Below are positions 34,216 through 45,158 of a DNA stretch of 64,000 nucleotides, piece by piece. Under the pieces are notes generated by a model. It worked only from the letters and a program-made list of their open reading frames with translations, searched no databases and was not told the origin of the DNA. Made by a program: the position numbers and the translations under genes. Each line of letters opens with the position of its first letter. Position 1 is the first letter of the stretch. This DNA comes from Tetmemena sp. SeJ-2015 (taxonomy: Eukaryota > Ciliophora > Spirotrichea > Sporadotrichida > Oxytrichidae): positions 29,776 through 93,775 of the forward strand of contig JAJKFJ010021997.1 of NCBI GenBank assembly GCA_027382625.1, in the 5' to 3' direction.

Positions 34216-35207
34216 ATGAGTGAAACCATAGATCCAATAAACATACTCAGAGACTACTTCTCTCATCAGAAGGAGATCACAGTCAGCAGGGGAGGTGCCT
34301 CCTCAAGCAAACCAGGAGATGGCGTGACTCAAGTTGACCTAATTCATAATCAATTTAAATATCATCATATGTTAATGACCTGGTATTTGGAGACTCTGGA
34401 GTAAAGTTGCCAAGGGATTTGCCAACTGCATGGGGAAGAAAGGACGGGAAGGAATTCTACAACGTGGGCGCCATCTACTTCTTGGTTGCAAATCCCCAGT
34501 TCAAGCCCTAAGACTACATGAAGAAATCGCAAGAGGAGGGCTTTCAACAAATCATGTTCCAAGATAGAAAGGAGATCACAGACTACTTTATATTATGAAG
34601 GATTTCATATATTTGATGTTGCATGTATTGTTGTACTACTTTACAGGGAAGACTGATACCTCTAACCAGATAGACGAACAGAAGCGGCCGTCTACACTGG
34701 TCAAGAAATCTCATCTCTCCAGCAAGGGCGGAGTGAGAGTAGTGCAAGCTCAACCTCAACAAAGCGTCCTCAAGAGAAGAGACGCCAAGGCTGAAGAAAA
34801 GGCACAACAGAAAATGACATAAAAAGATGTTACTATACAATAAGTATTTTATAATGAAGGTATTTGAGCACCTACTAGCTAATGAGAGGAAATTAGCAAG
34901 CAGAGCAACAGCAGTGCAGAGCTAAAACAGAAGCTATCTAAAAGTTCTCTAGCTCGCATATTAGCTCACCTCCAAGCCGCAGAAAATGATCGATGATGTG
35001 TAAGTAGTAAAATTTTTAGATGGTCAACAGATTTAAGAATGCAAGTATAGGAAGGAGAGGATTGAGAAGCGCCAAGGCAAATGCCACGTAGTTAACATTG
35101 ATGTTGGAACCACTGAGAAAACGAGAAAACGTCTTAGCTTCATGGAGGAGATTCTCAGAGAGAACAAGCCTTGTAAGTAGTTTAAGCTATTTTCTTTAGC
35201 TACCTGA
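34216..35207 (+). CDS. CDC73: CDC73 (PAF1 complex), C-terminal domain missing
   Basis: CDC73/parafibromin is a PAF1-complex subunit that travels with RNA polymerase II. The ATG at 34216 gives MSETIDPINILRDYFSHQKE. After IES removal come VDLVFGDSGVKLPRDLPTAW, KEFYNVGAIYFLVANPQFK and DYMKKSQEEGFQQIMFQDRK, the diagnostic N-terminal domain. The middle region has LASRATAVQSQNRSYLKVLQ, YRKERIEKRQGKCHVVN and LSFMEEILRENKP. Three IESs were resolved. A 48-52 nt intron (GTGTAA...CAAG) is likely near 34998-35046. The frame then ends at TGA 35205-35207 and the Ras-like C-terminal domain of CDC73 is not found before the next gene. Either that part lies elsewhere in the germline or the protein is naturally short. 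Confidence 0.85.
34335..34381. other. IES in CDC73, pointer TGACCT
   Basis: TGACCT lies at 34335-34340 and 34376-34381, 41 bp apart. Excision gives the continuous CDC73 sequence DGVTQVDLVFGDSGVKLP. Neither boundary is GT-AG, so this is among the clearest IESs in the window. Confidence 0.93.
34582..34643. other. IES in CDC73, pointer ACTACTTTA
   Basis: The 9-bp repeat lies at 34582-34590 and 34635-34643, 53 bp apart. Excision joins DRKEITDYF to TGKTDTSNQIDEQ in frame. Confidence 0.93.
34844..34865. other. Very short IES in CDC73, pointer GTATTT
   Basis: GTATTT lies at 34844-34849 and 34860-34865, only 16 bp apart. Excision joins KMTQKDVTIQQ to VFEHLLANERKLASR. Without it the frame hits TGA immediately. 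Confidence 0.8.
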
Positions 35208-35265
35208 GGAAAAGAATCTCCAAGCGATTATAAATTGTAGATTGGCTTATAAGAATCAAAGAGAT

Positions 35266-38200
35266 ATGTTAGAAAATAAAATTCAAAATAAAATGAAAGG
35301 AGTTTCAACAAAAAGGAACGTTGATGAACAAAATCCAGATATAATCTCTCCTGAACAATTATACTTAGAGAGTGAGCAATTCACATCCACACATGTTTCT
35401 ATGCATCCTAAGCTGCCTTATATTTGCTATGATAAGGGCTTTGAACTCTTCTAATTTAACTATAAGACAAAAGAGTTATTCTAAGTGTCGTCAAATCTCT
35501 AAAATATGGCTCAAGCTAAAGATGAAGAGCAAGTATTTTCATAAGAGAGGACTCATTTTCTATCTTACGCAGAGGATGGCTTTTACATTTACAGAATAGC
35601 TGAAACTTTAAACTGGGCAGATGAGATGCCCTTTAAACTAGAGGTGTTTGATTTTCACGGTTCCCTTTCGAAGATCCACTAATAATTTGAGCCAATTACT
35701 ATCGGCAATGATATCATATCAAGCTTACACCTACCACTCATCCTCAGGCCTTAAGTTCTTGATTCTCCTAAATCTAATCACTCACGCACCTCAGTAGATT
35801 TCTAAGTAGAAGTAATTTTAAATGACGAGCAAAGAAAAAATGCCTCGAAGCTCATTATACTATCATAAATCAGATTTGAGAATACCGAATACTCTCCTTA
35901 ATATAGAGACCTACATATCTCTGACTACTGATTCTTTTTAATAGTTGTTCATTTTAGATATTTCAAAATCTGGAAACTTAGCTTTACAAGACAGTAAAGT
36001 ACTCAGCGTGAATAACCCCTCCCCTTCCTAGTTGATCTTACTAGACAAAGTTTTAAATCAACCGCTCCTAAAATTTCTCACTGTTTCTATGGATGAGGGA
36101 TAAAATGTTATTAAATGGTGGACTTATGAATCGACTTAAAAATAGTTGTACTTAGATATTAAACAATCACTCAGTCAAGATATACTACTCTAAGGAGCCA
36201 CTACTGCTCACTTTTAATAGGAAAATCTTAAATATAGTCAGGTAATTAGGTTATCTTAGCTCATCAAACTAAATCAAAATTCCTATCTGGCTCTTTTAAT
36301 TGAGGGTAATTAGGGCAACATAACTCTCCTAAATTTGCAAGTAAGAATAATTTATTAAATTTATAAGAGACTTGTTTTAGAATTAAGTGACTGAGAAAAT
36401 TAAAATCAGCGACTACGACCTGACTCATTTCAATATGTGTTCATCTCAAAGCAGTTTCCTCTTCTCAGATTCTCTACGTAAGATAAATTCTAGCTCTTAA
36501 TCATTTAGGAAAAATAATTTCCTATGATCTAATTGACAGAAAGATCGACAGAGAGTATAAAAAATTACTTGGGGTTTAAATTGTAAGTTTGAAAGTCAAC
36601 TAGATTCTTGGGCATGCTATAGTACAAACAAATTCAAAGCAGACCTTCATCTTGGATCTAGACAGTGATAAAATCCTTTATCAGCATCATTTTAGAGAGC
36701 ACGAAAATATAATATAGTCGAATAGGATTAAAGATTTGAGTCCTGCTCCATTTATTTTTAAAAAGAAGGAGATGAGTTATAATTTCCATTAGTTGGCCTT
36801 ACTCAACTGGTTCTCTAAGGAAGTAGTTTTGACAATGATCATTAATCCTATCACTATAAGAACTGTTAGCGAACGAGCTCCAATTTTTAAAGGACAATAG
36901 GATTTTAAAAAGGCTCAAGGACCCTTCATATTTCATACTATGAGTGAAATAATATTCTAAAACTTTATATCAATTCTTTCAAATTTAATTGAGCTTTAGC
37001 AATGGAAATTCAAACTATAGGAGCTTTAACTCTCCTAAAGCAGCAGCTATAAGGAAAATGCATCTTTGAAAATGATAAGATTCACAAGTGATTAAAGCTA
37101 TTTGATAGCTGTGTTCATGGACAGCTCTCTATAAATTTACTCAATGGAGGCTTTATAGTTCACACCCTAGCTTTAAAACCCGATCAGACTAGGCATAATT
37201 AAAGTTCCATATTTTAATTTTGATGGCAATAATTATTGATTGTTTAGCATTCATTAGATTGAGGATCTTCAGATTTTAAATTCCTCATAAAGTAAGGATC
37301 AATACATGATAGTCCATTTCTCAACTGGTGTAATCAATCTCAAATTTAAATGATGATCATACTTTTATAATCTTTACCAGTGTTTGAACAATTAAATCTG
37401 AGCAACAAATTCAATCTAACCAAGGCTAAGAGATAAGCAGCTCTGTTTCTCGATTTTGGGATGATGGTTATGCAAATAAGAGACCACTGTTTGATGAATC
37501 CCCTCGTTCATAAGTTGATACTCTTGCCTTGTCTGGATAAGATAGAAGTTTTATATGCTGGAGAGAATGAAACAACCATCGAAAGAAGTTCAATCCAATT
37601 AGGAAAGTCTACCCACATTCAAAAGCAGTCCTCTCCAATCCAAAGCGGTAAGATTAAGGCATCTTAAATTCGAATGAAGGTGATAGAGTGCTTGATTTCG
37701 TTTTGCATCCCTCTGGAAAGTACCTGTTCATAGTTACTTCTACTCTAACTGTTGAAATTTTAAAGTAAGTTAGTCACGATAACATACTCTTCAATATTTT
37801 TTTTGCATAAGGATCTTGTGCAAATAAGCTTGTTTATTCCTATTATAGTTTAGTATCAAACGTTTCAACCTCAATTCTAAACTTTGAGTCTTATTAAGTA
37901 GCTCCTGACTCTCTGACTTTTGATCCCACTGGTCTCTATTTGGCCCTGGCTACAACTCAAACCTCTCACTCTGAGAATGACCAGCCTAGTAATTAAGCTT
38001 TTGACACTTTGAGGATAATTGAGGTTGGCACTGGAAATGAGATCTTAAGTGAAAACTTGAAGTTTGAAATTAGTACGCAGTCTCAAAAGAGCACAGGCTA
38101 GTAAAGTATCGCATGGACAGCAGATGGAAGATTAATCCAAGTTAGCAGGTCAGACGCCTATGGAGTCAAAATCTTTAGACTGAGTGAGTAGATCACAGAG

Positions 38201-38753
38201 GCTATTTATGGATTTCAAGAAAGAAACACCACAGAAAATTTAATAAGGAATATTACTTACTTACTTGGTTGGTATATGAAATCTATGGGAGAAGTACTCC
38301 TTGAAAAGACTTAGGCCTTATCACATCGTAATGAGGAAAGAAGCCTAAAGCATTTAGTACGATTAGCATTTCTAGAGAGGGATCAAGCCCCCACAAAGGC
38401 TTTTGCAAGATGATAATGTAAACTACAACTAAGACTAGATAATGGTTTACTCGCCCACATGGAGGAATACTAATGGAAACTATGAATCGCAATCGGATAC
38501 TCGCCAAAGAGAGAGACAACTAGAGTCAGCACTTTTACAAAATAGCGGTTCTAATCAAATTATTACATTGGGCAGAGCTGGTTCATCAGCTAGTCTCAAT
38601 AATAGAGCAAGTGCAAGCTAACTTTAATATTTTTTGCATTTTTAACTGTATCAAAGCGCAAGGAGTTCTCAAAGCCTAATTAAGCCAGTTTAGAGCTCCT
38701 AGAGATTAATTTAGTAAGACCCCTCTGATATAGACGCTGGAATTTCAGATTGA
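35266..38753 (+). CDS. WD40-like repeat protein with Ser/Asn/Gln-rich tail
   Basis: The ATG at 35266 starts MLENKIQNKMKGVSTKRN. Beta-propeller-like blades follow: STHVSMHPKLPYICYDKGFE, LSYAEDGFYIYRIAETLNW, HPSGKYLFIVTSTLTVEIL and FDPTGLYLALATTQ. The 'hP.G.yl...' pattern suggests WD40 or a related propeller, but no subfamily is recognised. After about 38200 the protein becomes basic (KYSLKRLRPYHIVMRKEA) and then low-complexity, ending in acidic DPSDIDAGISD at TGA 38751-38753. Several introns or IESs break the frame. Those resolved are the GCAAG IES (38607-38662) and a 7-bp candidate at 35921-35931. The function is unknown; a scaffold role is only a family-level expectation. Confidence 0.6.
38607..38662. 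other. IES, pointer GCAAG
   Basis: GCAAG lies at 38607-38611 and 38658-38662, 51 bp apart. Excision joins SASLNNRA to RSSQSLIKPVQSS near the C-terminus of the WD40-like protein. Confidence 0.8.
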
Positions 38754-38920
38754 TCTTATTCATTTCTACTACTGATTCATTTGTCAAAAAATTCCTCTCG
38801 TCTTAATATATTATGCGAGAGCAGTGATGAGTATAAATAAATTAATCATTTTTAAACAATTTGAATTTAATCTTATCAGATTATAAAATTACCGTCCAGA
38901 CAAAGGCGATATAAAACTTT

Positions 38921-41900
38921 ATGGAGGCAAACTAAACGCATACCAAAAATAATGCGGCACGAACATAGTAACACAACAACTCTAATCCCTTCCTAGCTAA
39001 GGGAGTGAACGGCGATTAACTAAGCAAGAAAAATGGAAACTTGAACCAGGCAACGGGGTGGACAACGAACGAGCAAGGAATTTCAAATTAGAGTGTTGCA
39101 GGTAGTCAATAACATCTTTAGTCAGAGTTATAGATCTCGATGACTTATTCATCCCATAGCTAGAGCCATCTTGCCAAAGGCCAAATCAAAGGGGACTAAA
39201 TAAATGGAGCGAATAGGACTACAGCTCAATAGCAAATGGTTGGGGATAGATTGATGGCAAGTAACTAAGTTGTGGGCAGCACTCCAGGCAGCTTCAATTC
39301 TTTGATTGGATCTTAGACTTTATAAAACCCGCTTCTCTTAAGCAAAGGCGATAATAGCAAAGCTTGTGATTAAGAGTCATAGCAAAACTAATCATCCAAG
39401 AAAAGGAAGTATGCCTCGAGATTGGGATATCTTTTCTCTTTATAATTCTCATTTTTATGCCTTCCCTGAAAATTAAGAATAGCTTGATAAGATAAGAGAA
39501 CTGAGGCAGCAAGAGTAAAAATTGCTCGCTCAAAGCAACAAGAGGCGGCTTTTATATTCTTAAGTTTTGTTTATTTGAAGGCAGAAAATGAATGGAGGGG
39601 TGGAAGTGCAGAACAAGCAAGTAAACCAATCGGCCATTAATTTATCTCCCAGGTCTTAGTCTTCACATCTTGAAAGCACAAGAGGCAAAGTTTAAGTGAA
39701 TATCACAAATTTGCGCCCTACTGATTAGTAAATGGTGCCTAGTCAAAACTCCTTCTAATCCTCAAACCCTAATATAACATGCATCAATCATTATATAGAG
39801 AGATATCATAAACTATAATAACTTGTATTATCAATCCTTATGATTCTCCAAACACTTTAGGTTTGGCTTAGAATATGTAGAGACGACGCTCTTCAAACTC
39901 AAACTTGATTGGATTATCTTCAAACATCAGAGATCAAGCCAGGACTAGCAAAACTCTAAACTAAGTGGTTGAAGCAAACGACAGTTTTGACATTGAAGCG
40001 CTTGATGGGATGATAGACCTAACTTCAAGTCCAACTCCTCAAGCCACTGCCAACAAAGTAAGGATGAGCTCAGCCAGGGATATCAATATCGACTCTGAAC
40101 TTATTAGAAAGATCCAACAGGCTGAAGATGAGGAGGAAGAAGAGAAGAAATAATTCAAAAATGTGGTCTTTAACTTTCTTTATTTATGATTGGGAAATAA
40201 GCAGCTCCATAAGTAAGAGAGTTTAATTAAGAAGGCTAATATAGACAAGGCAGGAGTTTACCTAATCCAAATATTTAACACAGACAATAGGAAGTTGTTC
40301 AAATCCAAGAGGCCTCTTAATTTTGTTATTTTTAAAGGCGAGACTTCTCAATGGGGATCAATAGATCCCACCTTAACCTGAAGTCTTTATAAACTGCTGT
40401 TTCAGAATAGAAATGATAACTCAGGCTAGCTAGTTCAAGATAGAGATCGATCTCTCCCTAGCTGAAATTTAATTTTTTCCTCTCTTCTTAATTTTTCTCT
40501 GTAATTGAAACTGAGAAGAAGTATCCTTGCAGTATAAAATTCAGGTTGACTATGATCGGAAGCTGGGGTAAGAAGCTATTCGCTGAAGTAGAGGACATGG
40601 TGCGCGTGATTGGAAATTTCTGCAATGAGAACAGCTACTCCCTTCTGCTCACTGATAATGAATACGATCTCGACATTTTCAAAGCGTCTCTTCTTATTGA
40701 ATTTAAAATTTGATACAAATTATAAGTGATTATTGTTGAGCCTCACATCTTGATTCCTTCAACTTCAATATCCTTGGCTTTCCCTTGTGTGAGAAACGCA
40801 GAACTCAAGTACCAGTTCAAAGGACTCAGCTCAGACATAAACTACGCACTCGTCCTTGGAAATACTATCCATGGTGTGTTCTAGTCTATACTCCAAAACT
40901 ATATACTTACATGTACATATTCTATAATAATTCAATTAATTATTACTTTATCTACATAGAATTTTCAAAACATGGACTTCTCTCGCAAGAAGATAGAAAC
41001 GACTGTGAAAGAGGCGATCTAGGAGCAGCTACTCTCTCTTTACTACTTGGAGAAAACGGAAGGCAGATGTATAGCGAGATGTGGAAAGAGCTGTGGGAAA
41101 CATTACAAAATGGCTGGGTATGCTATTGAGAGGAAACTGCAACTAGTTCGGCATCAAGTATCATAAATTCATAGCGGCTGAACAAGAATTTAACTCTCAC
41201 ACATTCGGTATCAAGGGAAACATAGACTCTACTATCGTGGTTTAAAACAGAGAAGGGGAGTTCAAGTCCACTGCCTTAGAGATTAAAACTGGTAGGAGCA
41301 AGAAGCATGAGTACAGGGCGCAGGTGCTTCTCTACTCTCTACTTATATCTGAGAGATTCAAGAACTCAAACCCAGAGAATAAAGTAAGTTATAATACTAT
41401 TACAATTTCTAATGAGAACATACTCCTCTACATTATGGATGAGGATGTTAAAGATGGCTTTGAGTATATCAAGCAAACTAAATCAGAACTTGACAATCAA
41501 ACTGTCCTATTTAAATTGAGTGTCTTTCATTCGAATGAGTTAAGTGAATATCATAAGGGGTAGGAATGAACTCGCCAAGTGGCAGAAAATAAACTCCACT
41601 AATATTTACAAGGGCGAATCTCTACTCTCTGGTGGCTCTTTGAGACAAGAAGAGCTAGCTAGTCTTCTCGATAAAGTGAACTCAAATGAAATCTTCTTGG
41701 AGGACCTCCCTAGAGAACAGAAATCACTTAAAATATGTCTAAAAGCATTTTAAAAGATCGAGTTAATTAATTTATTATCTCTGGTTGAGAATTAGATCGA
41801 AAATCTAGATGATATAGTGCGTTTCCCACCCATGATAAAATAAACTATGCACTGCAGCAAGGCTTGCTACACCCGTACTACTTGCAGCATGCTCGCACTC

Positions 41901-44900
41901 AGTGTTGAAAAGCCTGAGTCTCGGCAAGCCCCCATGGGCTAGTTCTCTGCTTTCTTAAATTATGAAATTGCTGAATATATATTCTCTCTTCTTTTTTCTA
42001 AGAACTAGAGAGGACATTAACTCCCAAGGTAAAAGCTTATTTCAAGAAATTCATCGACTGCATCCAGCTAGAGTAGAACTTAGAACACTCAAGGAAGACT
42101 CAATCTCAAAAGTTTAGGACGAATGGAAACAGAGACACTGGGCTCTAGATTGTAAATGTGGAGCCTAATAGCAGTGGAGGCAGCATCGTCACTCTAGAAA
42201 GAGAGATTAAGTAAGAGGCAAAATAAAGTGAGTCTGCGAGTAGCGACGAGGAGAGATTAAAAGCGCTGCTTGAAAAAGGTCTGTAAGAGAATTCTTTAAA
42301 TTTATTATGATATGTAAATAGCGTTTATAACTTTACATGTTATTCATCTGTGAGTCTGAGCACGATAGATAATATCTCTTACTCAAGAGGAACCCTTATA
42401 AAGAAAGAAATAGACTTCAAGTTTAATTCCAATGCCAATTCTCCTCTTAAGGGAGACTTAAAAGAGCCTGAACCTAACCCTAATACTTTAGCTTAAAACA
42501 TGAACCAAGAAATGAGGGATGAGTCCTTGGAGGTAATTGAAGTCTCATAATCAATACAGAGTCAATAGTAAAAGCAGTAGTAGCAAATAGAACTTGAGAA
42601 TTAAGAGAGTGCAACTTCAACAAGAGTTTTGAGAACTCTATGGCCATATCAGATCTTGATTTCAAACTGCAGAACATGAATAAGTACTTCAAACAGTACC
42701 TGGTTTACAAAGTTGAGTTCTAAAAAGAGGGATAGATATTTTTAGATGCTCATTTTTATTCTAGCACTTGATGCCCTAGAACTTTAGCTTAGACGCTTTA
42801 GGCGGGAGACTTCTAAAGAGTGAGGAGAACCCTGACTCAGTGCTCAAGTGGACTATCATATGATATTTGATAAGTATGTATATTTAAATCGAGAATGAGC
42901 CCTTCTCCAACTCTAGCTTCCAAATGATGAGGAGCAACGTCATGGCGCTATGCACTGACACCAGATTCGAGTAGCTCAAATCTTTACTAGTTTTGGATCA
43001 GCAGCCTTAGGAGATATTTAAGATGCAGACATCAAGAATAAATTATTTCCCCCTTCCATTTTAATGAAGATATATAAGTTTAGCTAGAATGAATTATTTA
43101 AAAAGAGGTTCATAAAAGCTTTTGGACTCCAGATGAAAGGACTGAGTGAGGATTAGATGGTGGCAGTTGCAAAGGGCTACCTCTGCAAGGACTTTCATTT
43201 GATATAGGGAGTGCCAGGCTCAGGTAAATCTAAAGCCATCTCCACTCTCATTCAAATCCTCTCCAAGCAGGGAAAGAAAGTATCCCCTGATTATAATTAA
43301 ATCCCCATATCTATATTAACATTTGGGTTTAAGTTTACTGGTTGTGAGCTCCACTCATACTTTGATAGACACCCTGCTTGTGAACTTGAGAAAGAGTGGC
43401 TTTGATAAATTTGCAAAGCTCTCCAACAACCTATCAGGGGCAGATCCCTTGATCAAAGATAAGCTGGTTAATTCTAAATTGAAGAAAAAAACTCATCTCA
43501 TTCTTATCTACACTTCATTTATTCTAGCTAGTTCAAGAGCATGGAAGAAATTAAGAAATTTGTGGAAAGCACCAACGTGTATGCTATGACTTGCTTGTCC
43601 ATGAGCAACCCCATTCTCCTGGCAGTGAAGAGATTTGACGTCTGTGTCATAGATGATGCCTCTTTAATTTCTGAGCCCTAAGCTATTGGCCCACTCCTAC
43701 TCTGTGACAGATACATAGTATATCATTATGTATTCTTATAGTTAAAGATTTGTGATGGCTGGTGACTACCTCCAGTACGCAGTGCAGGTGAAGTCCTACA
43801 TAGCTGAGAGGAGAGGCTTGGGCTAGAGTCTATTTGAAAGGCTTTGCAAAGCTTAAAACTCTCTCATAAACCAAAGATCCAGTGTGTCTAAACTCAGCAT
43901 CTCATATCTATGAGTCCAGATGTAGCTGAGCTGAATAACCGATTGAGCTTTGAGGGCAGGATCAGAACATCTAAAACCAGAGTCTTCAATCTACTTCATC
44001 TTGTATTAATTCGATATTAAACTACGATAAGATTTTTAAAAAAAGTGATATCTGCTGTGTCTAAAGAAAAGAATAGCTCTTTTCTTACCCTTGTAAGGGA
44101 GAACAGCGTATTATTTCTTCAAACCGATAAACTCATGGACAAAGTTTTGTAAAAACAAATTAAGCTTAATTTATTTATTGATTTTATTATAAATTAATTA
44201 CACTTTTGAAAGTTAGCAAGTAGTTCAGAATGTAAAATAAGCACAAGAACTTTATTGAAGCGACCATTGTAAAGGCTATACTAAGAGCACTCCTCTCAGA
44301 CTAAGAGGAAACAAAGGATTAAGAAAAGTTGAGGAACACAGATCAATAGAGAAATTAGAAGATCGAAGTGGCTTTAGTGACACCGTTGCAGGAATATCTA
44401 AGCTAAATTTTAAAAGTATATATACAACTCCATTTTGAATTTAATTATCATATGTGTAAAGTTTATCTGATTAAGGAGTGCAAGACCTTGCCTTCTACTT
44501 CGTCAACATCTCATAATGATTTAAGTCAAATTTATTTGTCATTTGTAAATGATAGTGAAGAAGCTTAAAACTAAAAGCTGTTTGACTTAGCATGGTCTAT
44601 TGAGAAATCTACTTTCCCACTCAATTGTGATGCGATGATTTTCTCCTGCGGATTATGGTCAGAGGGAGGAGATGAAGATCTAGATCAAAGTCTAAAAACT
44701 TCTAATAACCCATCCTAAGCATCGGGCCTATCGAAATCTTCAACAGAGAAGATTACTCATTAATCAACCTAAGCAAGTAATTAAAGATTTGAAGAGACTC
44801 AACTATGTCCTAACTAGGCCCAAACAAAAATTTAAACGTCTTTCTCACTCTAAGATTTAGTTTGAAAATTGATAGTAATTGGCTCTAAGGAAAATTTGAA

Positions 44901-45036
44901 AGCTTAAAAGCCACTTTACAAAATGCTCATGGCTTGTAAGATGAAGGGCTGGTACAGAGATCTAGATCTTTCGGATCTAGATCTAATCGCATCGATGATA
45001 TCTGAAGAAGATAGGAAGCACATAGAACTCTCATGA
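38921..45036 (+). CDS. DNA2: DNA2-type nuclease with eroded SF1 helicase
   Basis: DNA2 trims flaps and resects DNA ends in replication and repair. The ATG at 38921 starts a long Gln/Asn-rich leader (about 38921-40150). The RecB-like nuclease follows: FPCVRNAELK (first Fe-S Cys), FGIKGNID (about 41205-41227), ALEIKTGRSKKHEYRAQVLL (catalytic E-x-K) and the Cys cluster HCSKACYTRTTCS (about 41856). The helicase keeps Walker A GVPGSGKS (43208-43231). The other motifs deviate: DDAS for DEAS (about 43650), GDYLQYAVQ for GDxxQLPP (about 43763), and no QYRM, YQG..D or TRA.. arginine motif is found. Post-motif VI sequence is recognisable (KLIVIGSKENLK). An in-frame TGA at 44863-44865 precedes it; the final stop would be 45034-45036. 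Many IESs or introns are present, with the AGAT IES at 43709-43749 clear. Confidence 0.82.
43709..43749. other. IES in DNA2, pointer AGAT
   Basis: AGAT lies at 43709-43712 and 43746-43749, 37 bp apart. Excision joins GPLLLCDR to FVMAGDYLQYAVQVKS in helicase motif III. Unexcised, the frame stops at TGA. Confidence 0.8.
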
Positions 45037-45158
45037 TGAAAAAGGATAATTTTTGGAATTTCAAGAATAAATTTGCACAACTGTGAATAAATTATTTGCG
45101 ACCGTATTTTGAGACTTAATTTCTTTGATTCCTAAATATCTTTGCTCTATCAATTAGT

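Noticed and set aside
44946..44985. Repeated AGATCTAGATCT palindromes near the DNA2 end
   Set aside because: They encode an acidic Asp-Leu repeat (RDLDLSDLDL) in frame, so coding use explains them.
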